64,000 bases of DNA, taken from the NCBI RefSeq assembly GCF_002514725.1, contig NZ_NTLB01000001.1, positions 868,001-932,000 of the forward strand, written 5' to 3'. Numbering within the stretch: the stretch's first letter is position 1; the number at the start of each line of letters is the position of its first letter. Shown in pieces: positions 25,601-32,163 of the stretch. Position numbers and translations under genes: made by a program. The DNA is from Mangrovitalea sediminis. Lineage in GTDB: Bacteria > Pseudomonadota > Gammaproteobacteria > Pseudomonadales > Oleiphilaceae. The notes beneath the pieces were generated by a model, which searched no databases, was not told the origin of the DNA, and saw only the letters and a program-made list of their open reading frames with translations.

Positions 25601-27587
25601 TGCCATACCGCCCCAAACGGAAGCCGCCCCGGAAGCGGCGGCCGCTCGCGCCCCGGTAGAAGCGACCGCTGCACCGACGCCGGTTGAGCAGAAGGCTCTA
25701 CCGACAAAACCGCCGGCGCCGAGACCCCGCAAGTCAGCCCAGGATACCCAGCGCCAGCAGGAAACCATTCGCGTCAGTGCGCCGCTGCTGGACGAACTGG
25801 TCAACCTTGCAGGCGAGACCAGTATCACCCGTGGCCGCCTGGAGCAGCAGACCAGCGATTTCAGCCACACCCTGGACGAAATGTCGGCCACCATCGAACG
25901 TCTGCGCGAGCAGCTGCGGCGGATGGATATCGAAACCGAGGCGCAGATCCTGTTCCGTGCCGAGCGGGAAATGGGGCCGAATTACGATGAAGAATTCGAT
26001 CCGCTGGAGATGGACCGTTACTCCTCCATCCAGCAGTTGTCGCGCGCCCTGACCGAGTCCGCCTCCGACCTTGCAGACCTGCGCGAGACCATGTCCGACC
26101 GTGTTCGCGATACGGAAACGCTGTTGGTGCAGCAGTCCCGGATCAACACCGAGCTGCAGGAAGGCCTGATGAAAACGCGGATGATCCCGTTCTCATCCAT
26201 GGTCCCCCGCCTGCGCCGTATCGTCCGCCAGATCAGCGGTGAATTGGGCAAGAAGGTCGAATTCGAAGTCAGAAACGCCGAAGGCGAAATGGACCGGAAT
26301 GTCCTGGAGCGCATGATCGCGCCGCTCGAGCACATGTTGCGGAACGCGCTCGACCACGGGATCGAGTCGGTCGAGGATCGTATCAAGGCCGGCAAACCCG
26401 ACAGCGGCACCATCGAACTCAGTCTGCAGCGGGAAGGCGGCGACGTCGTTCTGCGCATGACCGACGACGGTGCGGGCATTCGTATCGATCGGGTACGGGA
26501 AAAGGCCATTCGCCAGGGTATGCTGCGTGAAAACGATCAGCTTGCTGACCGCGAAATCCTGCAGTTCATCCTGCAACCGGGCTTTTCCACCGCGCAACAG
26601 GTCACGCAGATCTCCGGCCGAGGCGTCGGCATGGACGTGGTCGCCAGCGAAATCAAGCAGCTCGGCGGCAGTCTCGATATCGACTCCGAGGTCGGTCAGG
26701 GCACCGTCTTCACCATTCGCCTGCCCTTCACCGTGTCGGTCAACCGGGCACTGATGGTAGCAACCGGCGAAGACTTCTATGCCATCCCGCTGAATACGAT
26801 CGAAGGTATCGTGCGGGTCAGCACCTACGAACTGGAAGAATATTACAAGCCGGATGCCCCCGAATACGAATATGCCGGCCAGCAATACCGCCTGCAGTAT
26901 CTGGGTGCGCTGCTGCACAGTGAGCACCAGCCCAAGCTGCAGGGGCAGGCTCTTCCGCTGCCGGTGATCCTGGTTCGCGGTGCCGAGCAACCCATGGCCT
27001 TGCAGGTCGACAGCCTGATGGGCAGCCGCGAGATCGTGGTCAAATCCCTGGGGCCGCAGTTCGCTTCGGTACGCGGCGTATCCGGCGCCACCATTCTGGG
27101 TGACGGCAACGTGGTCGTGATTCTCGACCTCCCGGCCATGATCCGCTCCGATATCCTGTCGCAACGCCAGCGCATGCTCAGCGACGTCAGCGGCGGCGAA
27201 GGCGGTCGCGACGGCCGGCCGACGCTGGTCATGGTGGTGGACGACTCCGTCACCGTGCGCAAGGTCACCTCGCGTCTGCTGGAGCGTAATGGCATGGACG
27301 TGATCCTCGCCAAAGACGGCCTGGATGCGGTTGCGCAGCTCCAGGATCACCTCCCCGACGTTATCCTGCTGGATATCGAAATGCCCCGCATGGACGGCTT
27401 TGAAGTGGCAAGCTTTGTACGCCACGATGAACGCCTGCAGGGCATTCCGATCGTCATGATCACCTCGCGGACCGGTCAAAAGCACCGCGAGCGCGCCATG
27501 TCGATCGGGGTCAACGAATACCTGGGCAAGCCCTTCCAGGAAAGCGAACTGCTGAGCACGATTGAACGACTGGCCGGGATCGAGTAA
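19683..27587 (+). CDS. chpA: Hybrid chemosensory histidine kinase ChpA with multiple Hpt modules
   Basis: A 2634-aa CheA-type kinase controlling type IV pili. The ATG at 19683 has CGGAG six bases upstream; a GTG two codons earlier is less likely. Hpt-like modules carry, in order, His52, Tyr480, His638, His816, His972, Arg1113, His1294, His1466, His1615, Gln1761 and His1901 at the phosphoacceptor position. Eight therefore keep His and three do not. An (EA)14 linker spans residues 728-756. From about 2027 comes the CheA core: dimerisation, HATPase with N-box Asn2221 (HMLRNALDHG) and GRGVGMDVV, a CheW-like P5 domain, and a C-terminal receiver with Asp2564 (LLDIEMPRMDG). P. aeruginosa ChpA (about 2478 aa) is described with six Hpt plus Spt and Tpt modules. 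The stop overlaps the chpB ATG. Confidence 0.96.
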   Translation: MGNHHDNVALDWVRGEIQETLKQAQHALESYVENPEDSSRLRFCLNYLHQVHGTLQMVELQGAALLTEEMEKVTQALLNETLAQTEDAIQVLMQSILQLPRYLEKLGSSRDDYPLLLLPQLNDLRAARGEALLSDTSLFNPDLSPARFRPASGVGQRLQDPVVLGHVRKLRQMFQFALGAIQRDTDLDSNFDYLDKVIQRLIKLCQQTPTGEIWLAAGAFIDTLKAHRNPVNSAVKALLQDLDHQLKRLVDEHIDILVQPVPEALLKNLLYYVARAADLESPRLQNIVERYHLERALPSEQTLDEARQRVSGPSREAIHSVVQALNEELAKLKDQLDLFVRAEFRQNADLEELLPGLQQISNTLAILGLNIPRKVIGDQIELIQQLAGQTDAIDDGTLMDIAGSLLYVEATLTGLDDERQKAPQGPADTPDLGSLELGQANEALLREARNSLEQVKSAVVNFIASQWDHKEIQQVPDLLYGIRGGLRLIPLERASDLLEACERYVRDVLLSGKRIPDWQQLDTLADAVTSIEYYLERLAEGIDDNDAILQVAEESLNTLGFPAGAEPTWQEDVTPQASTAPEPQAPKQNDEDLVDDEILDIFVEEADEVVETIRQFYPRWRDEAENREALTEVRRAFHTLKGSGRLVGASSIGELAWSVENMLNRVIDRSITPSLAMFELLERVLARIPELIAAFRDDRSNPDIDDLVAGAEALINSHKAGVSEPKIEAEAEAEAEAEAEAEAEAEAEAEAEAEAENSIAAAPANDSDNDLIDDEILEIFVEEACEVLDTINQYLPTLLTQFDDREALSEVRRAFHTLKGSGRLVGAGVVGELAWSVENLLNRVIDGSVFMNSDIAALLQEVVGKLPDLVADFEHQRAPSHPAEPLMARADALARGEVAEPGTPVEEMLPLAEFEHNSALGSGDDQPETDPVLLEIFRSETETHLQTLREFLASATEDEAIPYTDALSRALHTLKGSAHTASIEPIAQIATPLEKYVKTARAEGQTADGEVLELLARAADFIQAGLDQLQDSPQTPLPGADQFTADLENLSLRTLTTDAHEHDLERTRPDPQLIQLFLNEGIDILLDADTILDAWSRDPQEDERLAQLTLELRRLARGAEEAGLYDVAELADTLEMLYALARRVSDHPAAGFFSCARNGHEALINMMDQVAAGLATRPDNALLAELRGHIGTFEKSLEPKPLPPEMADDLDAIDRSFTEDLELAEVADKSADATPLEPIEALQHESPEGLDPELIGIFLEEATDLIQHSGELLQQWVEEPDNIDLLRHLQRDLHTLKGGARLADIASIGDLSHELETLLEGLSERRLTASGPLDDLLLRCHDRLAAMVEAIGLGQPGRPAPDLIEEVRAYMQAQTASLPIPEVDEVEEEAIGTETTDTATVDAIEPELDEDAPVIEDASLALDPELAEIFLEEAGDIVNNTSDLLHRWQADPAQNELLKALQRELHTLKGGARMAEIGPIADLAHAMETLFERMVEGRVVPTAALVDLSLRCHDQLATQVECVAEHRPCPPAPELIDALQKGARGEAAEATPEASVETTPDNVQATPSEDLDPELAGIFLEEAYDLINSTASSLHAWTEDSDNRDLAMSLQRDLHTLKGGARMAGVAAIGDLSHVLEDLFERITEGRLAANASMNDLLFACHDRLAQMVENVAAGKPSAPALDLQAQVESLLHGESPTDAALANTVEEPELTEALSGEDDLIAMFLDEARDIQATVVDATEQWREETTSLQIVTQLQNELQTLKGGARLADIDAIADLAAAWHEMLDHVMAGTLVATDGLSLSDACNAVLNRMLEQLEQGQPLITDAALLARLLTRPEIVPPAEHAPADVAPAAEDVDTEVLEIFLEEAGELIDNLDHILADWRKDAANPSFNQEAQRVMHTLKGGARLAQLVDLGNEAHTFETLLIELQQAGQTPTDETWNQINGHHDQLVSLVEAVRMHYQAASHQETQAPAIPPQTEAAPEAAAARAPVEATAAPTPVEQKALPTKPPAPRPRKSAQDTQRQQETIRVSAPLLDELVNLAGETSITRGRLEQQTSDFSHTLDEMSATIERLREQLRRMDIETEAQILFRAEREMGPNYDEEFDPLEMDRYSSIQQLSRALTESASDLADLRETMSDRVRDTETLLVQQSRINTELQEGLMKTRMIPFSSMVPRLRRIVRQISGELGKKVEFEVRNAEGEMDRNVLERMIAPLEHMLRNALDHGIESVEDRIKAGKPDSGTIELSLQREGGDVVLRMTDDGAGIRIDRVREKAIRQGMLRENDQLADREILQFILQPGFSTAQQVTQISGRGVGMDVVASEIKQLGGSLDIDSEVGQGTVFTIRLPFTVSVNRALMVATGEDFYAIPLNTIEGIVRVSTYELEEYYKPDAPEYEYAGQQYRLQYLGALLHSEHQPKLQGQALPLPVILVRGAEQPMALQVDSLMGSREIVVKSLGPQFASVRGVSGATILGDGNVVVILDLPAMIRSDILSQRQRMLSDVSGGEGGRDGRPTLVMVVDDSVTVRKVTSRLLERNGMDVILAKDGLDAVAQLQDHLPDVILLDIEMPRMDGFEVASFVRHDERLQGIPIVMITSRTGQKHRERAMSIGVNEYLGKPFQESELLSTIERLAGIE
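21864..21950 (+). repeat. In-frame hexanucleotide microsatellite (GAAGCC)14.5 inside chpA
   Basis: An 87-bp uninterrupted tandem array of GAAGCC encodes (Glu-Ala)14-Glu between the His638 and His816 Hpt modules. Units of six bases keep the reading frame, so slippage would alter the linker by two residues per unit. The perfect identity of all copies at the DNA level, including codon choice, suggests recent expansion rather than selection on an old linker. Confidence 0.97.
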
Positions 27588-28624
27588 TGGCCAATGAGCC
27601 CACCGTAGCCATCATTTCCGATAACCTGCTGCAGCGTCACCGCCTGCAGCAGGCGGTGGGCAAATACGGCCTGAAAACCGGCTTCAACGGCGATCCCGCC
27701 CGGTTCCTCGCATTGGTCGACAAGCCCGAGGCCGGTCTTTGGATCGTCGAGCTCGAGGACGAAACCGACCACCCGGAGCTGATCGAGCAGTTGATGGAAT
27801 GCAGCGAATCCCCGGTCCTGTTCGGCCTCGGCATGGCTCCGGATCCGGGCAAAACCGAATACGCGCGTTGGGAACGCCGGCTGTTCGGTAAGCTGCAGGA
27901 TAATCTGGGCGAGCTGGAAGTCCTCGACAGCGAAATGACGCTGGAGGCATTGGATGCCACCTCTCCGGAAGCACCGCCGACGCTGTCGCCCTGGATCAAG
28001 CCGAGCGACAACTCGACGACCGCCAAGGACATCTGGATTCTCGGCGCCTCCCTGGGCGGCCCCGCCGCGATCAAGGAATTCCTCGACCAGCTACCGGCGG
28101 GCCTGCCGGTCGGCTTCATTTATGCCCAGCATATCGACGCCAATTTCTCCAACGTCCTGGCCAGGGTCCTGGGACGCCATGCCCATTACGGCTTGGTGGA
28201 AGCAAAGGAAGGCGAGCCCGTGCGCTGCGGCGAAGTCACAATGATACCGGTGGAGCGCGAACTCTACCTGGATGGCGATGGCCTGATCCGCTTCCATAAC
28301 CGCGCCTGGCCGGGCCCTTACGGCCCCTCCATCGACCAGGTCATGCTTAACGTGGCCGATTACTTCGGGCCGCACTGCCATGCCATTCTCTTTTCGGGCA
28401 TGGGCAACGACGGTGCCATCGCCGCGCCCCTGCTGAAGGCCTACGGCAGCCGCATCTGGGTACAGTCCAGCGACAGCTGCGCCAACAGTTCCATGCCGGA
28501 TTCCGTGGCCGAAACCGGCTGCGTCAGTTTCGTGGGGACACCCACGCAGCTGGCCCGGCAACTGATCAAAACCATCGAAGAAAACTGTCTGCTGAGCCGC
28601 CGCCAGCAACGCGACTCTGCCTGA
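27587..28624 (+). CDS. chpB: Chemotaxis-specific methylesterase ChpB (CheB-like)
   Basis: A 345-aa protein whose C-terminal half is a CheB methylesterase domain expected to demethylate PilJ. The catalytic triad is visible: Ser155 (GASLGGP), His182 (AQHID) and Asp275 (GMGNDGA). The N-terminal ~120 residues look like a degenerate receiver: AIISDNLLQRH and WIVELED replace the usual acidic pocket and phospho-Asp, so phosphorylation control is doubtful. Its ATG overlaps the chpA stop (TAATG). ChpB of P. aeruginosa has the same arrangement. Confidence 0.93.
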   Translation: MANEPTVAIISDNLLQRHRLQQAVGKYGLKTGFNGDPARFLALVDKPEAGLWIVELEDETDHPELIEQLMECSESPVLFGLGMAPDPGKTEYARWERRLFGKLQDNLGELEVLDSEMTLEALDATSPEAPPTLSPWIKPSDNSTTAKDIWILGASLGGPAAIKEFLDQLPAGLPVGFIYAQHIDANFSNVLARVLGRHAHYGLVEAKEGEPVRCGEVTMIPVERELYLDGDGLIRFHNRAWPGPYGPSIDQVMLNVADYFGPHCHAILFSGMGNDGAIAAPLLKAYGSRIWVQSSDSCANSSMPDSVAETGCVSFVGTPTQLARQLIKTIEENCLLSRRQQRDSA

Positions 28625-28634
28625 GGATCGACCG

Positions 28635-29093
28635 ATGTCAGAAAACCCGCAAATCCTGTCCTGTGTGCTGCTTCCCGTTGTCGACCGACAATTGCTGCTG
28701 CCCAACGTCTCGGTCGCCGAGATCGTCGACTACGCACAACCTGAACCCGTGGACAACGGGCCTGCCTGGCTGATGGGCTATCTGGTGTGGCGGGGTATCC
28801 GCCTCCCGGTGATTTCCTACGATGCCGCCAACGGCGGCGATGCCGTGTTCCCGGAAAACCAGCGTGGCCGTATCGCCGTACTCAACACCATCACCGATAC
28901 CCATCAGCGCCTGCCCTTCGTCGCCATCGTTACCCAGGGCATCCCCCGCCTGGCGAAGGTTGAAGAGAGCCTGCTACGCCAGTTGGAGGCCGATACCGGT
29001 CCAGCCGACCTGATGGTCGTCGACATGGAGGGGCAGACGCTGACGATTCCCAACGTCGAGTACCTGGAACAACTCGCCGGACAGGCCGCCTGA
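28635..29093 (+). CDS. chpC: CheW-like adaptor ChpC
   Basis: A 152-aa protein with a CheW-like fold (LLPVVDRQLLLPNVSVAEIVDY, MGYLVWRGIRLPVISYD, RIAVLNTITDTHQRLPFVAIVTQGIPRL). ChpC is thought to connect additional receptors to ChpA. It starts 10 bp after chpB and ends the pil-chp cluster. The chpD and chpE genes that follow in P. aeruginosa are absent; an antiporter gene follows instead. Confidence 0.9.
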   Translation: MSENPQILSCVLLPVVDRQLLLPNVSVAEIVDYAQPEPVDNGPAWLMGYLVWRGIRLPVISYDAANGGDAVFPENQRGRIAVLNTITDTHQRLPFVAIVTQGIPRLAKVEESLLRQLEADTGPADLMVVDMEGQTLTIPNVEYLEQLAGQAA

Positions 29094-29100
29094 TTGCGTC

Positions 29101-29120
29101 GCGGGCCACCCTCGGCCCGC
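29101..29120 (+). terminator. GC-rich hairpin after chpC
   Basis: GCGGGCC (29101-29107) pairs with GGCCCGC (29114-29120) across a 6-nt loop, eight bases after the chpC stop. There is no U tract, so it may be a weak or factor-assisted end of the pil-chp transcript. Confidence 0.4.
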
Positions 29121-29312
29121 AACGACTACCCTTCGGGGGCCCCAACACGTAGAATCCCTCCCGGACTTTATCTTCCCGGCCTTTCGCTCCGCCTCTGCAG
29201 GACACCATTGTCCGCGGCACCCAAAGGCCCACGACAGGGTTTATCCAACCAGACCGACCGCCCTGCCGCCGCCCACTTGGGGCGGGCAGTGATTATTGCC
29301 AACGAGGAGCCT

Positions 29313-30584
29313 ATGAATTCCGTGTCTTCCATCGATGTCGCCCAACACACGCTGCTGGTCTTTGCCGTTATTCTCAGCGCCGGTGCCATCACCAGCTTTA
29401 TTGCGGAAAAGCTCCGAATACCCGATATCGTGCTCTTCATGCTCGCCGGGATTACCCTTGGCCCTGCCATGGCCGGCGCCATCGACGTTTCCGCCACCTC
29501 CGCCCTGAACCAGATCATCCTGATCTTTGGCGCCTCCTATATCCTGTTCGACGGCGGTGCAACACTGCGCTTCTCCGTGCTGAAGGAGGTCTGGATTACG
29601 GTAGTGGTGATTGCCACCATCGGTGTACTGATCACCGCGGCCATCACAGGCCTCGCGGCCCAATGGATCCTCGGGCTGCCGCTGATCACCGCGCTGCTGC
29701 TGGGGTCGACGATCGCCTCCACCGACCCGGCAACCCTGATTCCTGTTTTCCGGCAGGTCCGCATCAAGGATCGCGTCGCCCAGGCCGTTATGAGCGAGTC
29801 GGCACTCAACGACGCCATGGGCGCCATTATCACGGTTACCCTGCTATCGCTCGCCATGGGCTCGGGGCACTTCTCGCTGGGTCATTCGCTGGCTGAGCTG
29901 GTCAAGGAGTCGGGCATCGGCATCCTCGCCGGCGCCATGATGGGCTATCTGGCCGTCGTCTTCATTGCCCACGAACGTCTGGGTTTCCTGCAGCAGCATC
30001 TGCCGCTGGTGTCCCTGCTGGTGGTGGTCGGCGCTTATCTGGGGGCAGCAGACTTCCACGCCAGCGGCTTTATGGGTGTCTTCGTCGCCGGTCTCTTTAT
30101 CGGTAACCGGGAATCTTTCGGTTATCGCCTGACCCATTCCCAGCAGGAAGGCCTCCAGGATTTCATCGAGACCACCGCCCTGATCATGCGAATGTTCATC
30201 TTCATCCTGCTCGGGTCCCAGGTGAACTTCGGCCTGATCAAGGAGCACCTTTGGGGGGCGCTGGCGATTGTGCTGGTCTTTATGGTGGTGGCTCGCCCGC
30301 TGACCGTGTTCCTCTGCGCCGGTATCGACCGGCGGGCACGCTGGAGCCGGAACGAACTGCTTTTCATGTGCTGGACCCGGGAGACCGGCGTAATCCCCGG
30401 CGCCCTTGCCGGCCTGCTGCTGGGCATGCGTGTACCGGGTGCAGAGTTGATCGCCTCGGTAACCTTCATCGCCATCCTCGTCACCATCATGCTGCAGGCG
30501 ACAACCACCCAGTGGGTCGCGAAAAAGCTCAACCTGTTGGAAGAACCGCCGCAGTTACCGGCCCAGGACGCCCCCGGGCAATGA
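29313..30584 (+). CDS. Cation:proton antiporter (CPA1/NhaP-type)
   Basis: A 423-aa integral membrane protein with about 12 hydrophobic segments. GAGGAG lies four bases before the ATG at 29313; the frame is open upstream but without coding character. Family marks are FGASYILFDGGATLRFSVL, STIASTDPATLIPVFRQV (the TDPA motif with ion-binding Asp) and SESALNDAMGAI (the ND motif). These indicate exchange of Na+ or K+ for H+ for pH and salt homeostasis. It is a single gene between chpC and a Fur-family regulator. Confidence 0.88.
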   Translation: MNSVSSIDVAQHTLLVFAVILSAGAITSFIAEKLRIPDIVLFMLAGITLGPAMAGAIDVSATSALNQIILIFGASYILFDGGATLRFSVLKEVWITVVVIATIGVLITAAITGLAAQWILGLPLITALLLGSTIASTDPATLIPVFRQVRIKDRVAQAVMSESALNDAMGAIITVTLLSLAMGSGHFSLGHSLAELVKESGIGILAGAMMGYLAVVFIAHERLGFLQQHLPLVSLLVVVGAYLGAADFHASGFMGVFVAGLFIGNRESFGYRLTHSQQEGLQDFIETTALIMRMFIFILLGSQVNFGLIKEHLWGALAIVLVFMVVARPLTVFLCAGIDRRARWSRNELLFMCWTRETGVIPGALAGLLLGMRVPGAELIASVTFIAILVTIMLQATTTQWVAKKLNLLEEPPQLPAQDAPGQ

Positions 30585-30670
30585 CATAACGGACAGGCTT
30601 GGCGCCGGTTTCCCGGCGGCAAGCCGAACTGTTATATTGTTGCAATCCCTCGACCGCCGCGGATACCCGA

Positions 30671-31159
30671 ATGACGACACCGCTGCCTTACCGTCAGCAC
30701 GACCATGCCCATTGCGTTGAACATGCCCTGGCCGATGCCCGGGAGATCTGCAAGCGCAGCGGTGCCCGGCTGACGCCCATTCGCGAGCGAGTCCTGCAAC
30801 TGATCTGGCAATCCCATCAGCCACTCGGCGCTTACGAGTTACTCGCGGCACTCAGCCAGGACGGTCACCAGGCGGCGCCGCCGACGGTCTACCGGGCCCT
30901 GGACTTCCTGCAGCAGCATGGATTGGTGCACCGTATTGCATCCCTCAATGCCTTTGTCGGCTGTCCACATGCCGGGCGCGCGCATACAGGCTGTTTCCTG
31001 ATCTGCCAGACCTGCCGTAACGTGCTGGAGCTGACCGGCAAGGAGATATCCGCAGCTATCGAGCAGCAAAGCCAACGGCAGGGATTCAGAATTGATCACG
31101 TCATCGTCGAGATTTCCGGTCAATGCCCGGCCTGTCAGCAAGCGGCGGCCAATTCCTGA
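30671..31159 (+). CDS. zur: Fur family transcriptional regulator, Zur-like
   Basis: A 162-aa metal-responsive repressor. The N-terminal winged helix contains LTPIRERVLQLIWQSHQPLGAYELL and APPTVYRALDFLQQHGLVHRI. The C-terminal domain has two CxxC motifs (CQTC, CPAC) for structural zinc and the CPHAGRAHTGCF region typical of zinc-sensing Zur. It should repress zinc uptake genes when zinc is sufficient. A tonB gene starts 6 bp downstream, so the pair is probably co-transcribed. znuABC is not in the window. A partial GTTATA half-site lies upstream, but a full Zur box is not evident. Confidence 0.88.
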   Translation: MTTPLPYRQHDHAHCVEHALADAREICKRSGARLTPIRERVLQLIWQSHQPLGAYELLAALSQDGHQAAPPTVYRALDFLQQHGLVHRIASLNAFVGCPHAGRAHTGCFLICQTCRNVLELTGKEISAAIEQQSQRQGFRIDHVIVEISGQCPACQQAAANS

Positions 31160-31165
31160 CACCCC

Positions 31166-31984
31166 ATGGCCAGCCCCCATCGATTAACGTCATTTCTGCT
31201 CGCGTTAGGTGGCGCAGTTGCCGCGCATGCGCTTTTGCTGACACTGCCACTGCGCGAATTGCCGGTTCCATCCGATTCCCGGGAAACCTTGCAGATTCAC
31301 CTGGCTGCCCGCGCCGGCTCGAATGCGACATTGCCCTCTGCGCACCCGTCACAACCGGTGCAGCGCGCTCACCCAGCGCCGACAAGAACGAAGACGATCG
31401 CCCGGGAAATCACAGTGAAGACGCCCATAACGGCGGAACCCGAGCACCCGTCCCCACAGCACCAGGCGCGTCCCTATGGCGAATCAAAGCCCCTGATAAG
31501 CACTCGCTCACCGCTCGCAGAAACCGTTACCGGGAATGATCGGGCGCCGAACCAGCCCCAACCGAAGCCTGTCCAGCAGCCGCAGACATCTGGCTCAAGC
31601 GCCCCTACTGCTGTCACCGGCGTGGCCACGGCGGGATCGCTCCGAGCGCCCCGGGTCAACGCGGATACAACCCTGAATCCTGCCGCGCAACGTCAGATGA
31701 ATAACGCCTTCCAAGCCCGTCTGAGCGCCTACCTGGCGCACTTTCGACATTATCCGCTGCTCGCCCGCCGGGAGGGACAGACCGGTACCGTCAAGCTGCA
31801 CTTTGTCATGGACCGCCAGGGACGTGTTCTCTCCCGAAGCCTGACCCAACGCACGCCCTATCCGCTGCTTAACCGCGAGGCGCTAATGTTGCTGGATCGA
31901 GCCGCTCCGCTGCCCCGCCCGCCAGCTTCCCTGGCGGGCAACGCCCTGAGCTATACCCTGCCCATCACCTTCGAAATCCGCTGA
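31166..31984 (+). CDS. Energy transducer TonB (paralogue, linked to zur)
   Basis: A 272-aa TonB-family protein. One N-terminal membrane helix (about residues 7-27) is followed by a disordered Pro/Gln/Thr-rich periplasmic linker and a C-terminal TonB domain (YPLLARREGQTGTVKLHFVMDRQGRV, LLNREALMLLDRAAPLPRPP). It starts 6 bp after the zur stop without its own SD, so translation is likely coupled. The position suggests a dedicated transducer for a zinc-regulated outer-membrane receptor, which is inference. No exbBD is adjacent. It is clearly different from the TonB3-like gene at 12556-13431. Confidence 0.87.
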   Translation: MASPHRLTSFLLALGGAVAAHALLLTLPLRELPVPSDSRETLQIHLAARAGSNATLPSAHPSQPVQRAHPAPTRTKTIAREITVKTPITAEPEHPSPQHQARPYGESKPLISTRSPLAETVTGNDRAPNQPQPKPVQQPQTSGSSAPTAVTGVATAGSLRAPRVNADTTLNPAAQRQMNNAFQARLSAYLAHFRHYPLLARREGQTGTVKLHFVMDRQGRVLSRSLTQRTPYPLLNREALMLLDRAAPLPRPPASLAGNALSYTLPITFEIR

Positions 31985-32163
31985 TCCGAACCGGCCGCAG
32001 TGCCCTGAACCACTGATAGATCCACTGCCCCATAAAGCCATTTCATCCGGTGGACTTTTCAGGACAGGGAGACTCGACTAGATTGGAAGCATAGGTGCCG
32101 TCTGAGGCCTCTTCCTCAGTTCAGGCTCGTATCCCCATTCAGGCCCCTTTGACGGAGCCAGTC

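Noticed and set aside
23616-25616. Long minus-strand open frame of more than 600 codons antisense to chpA
   Set aside because: It lies wholly inside the repetitive Hpt region of chpA and shows no domain; it is produced by codon bias and the repeats in the sense gene.
30626-30647. Possible Zur box upstream of zur
   Set aside because: GAACTGTTATA matches one half of the Zur consensus, but the other half (TTGTTGCAATC) does not form the palindrome.
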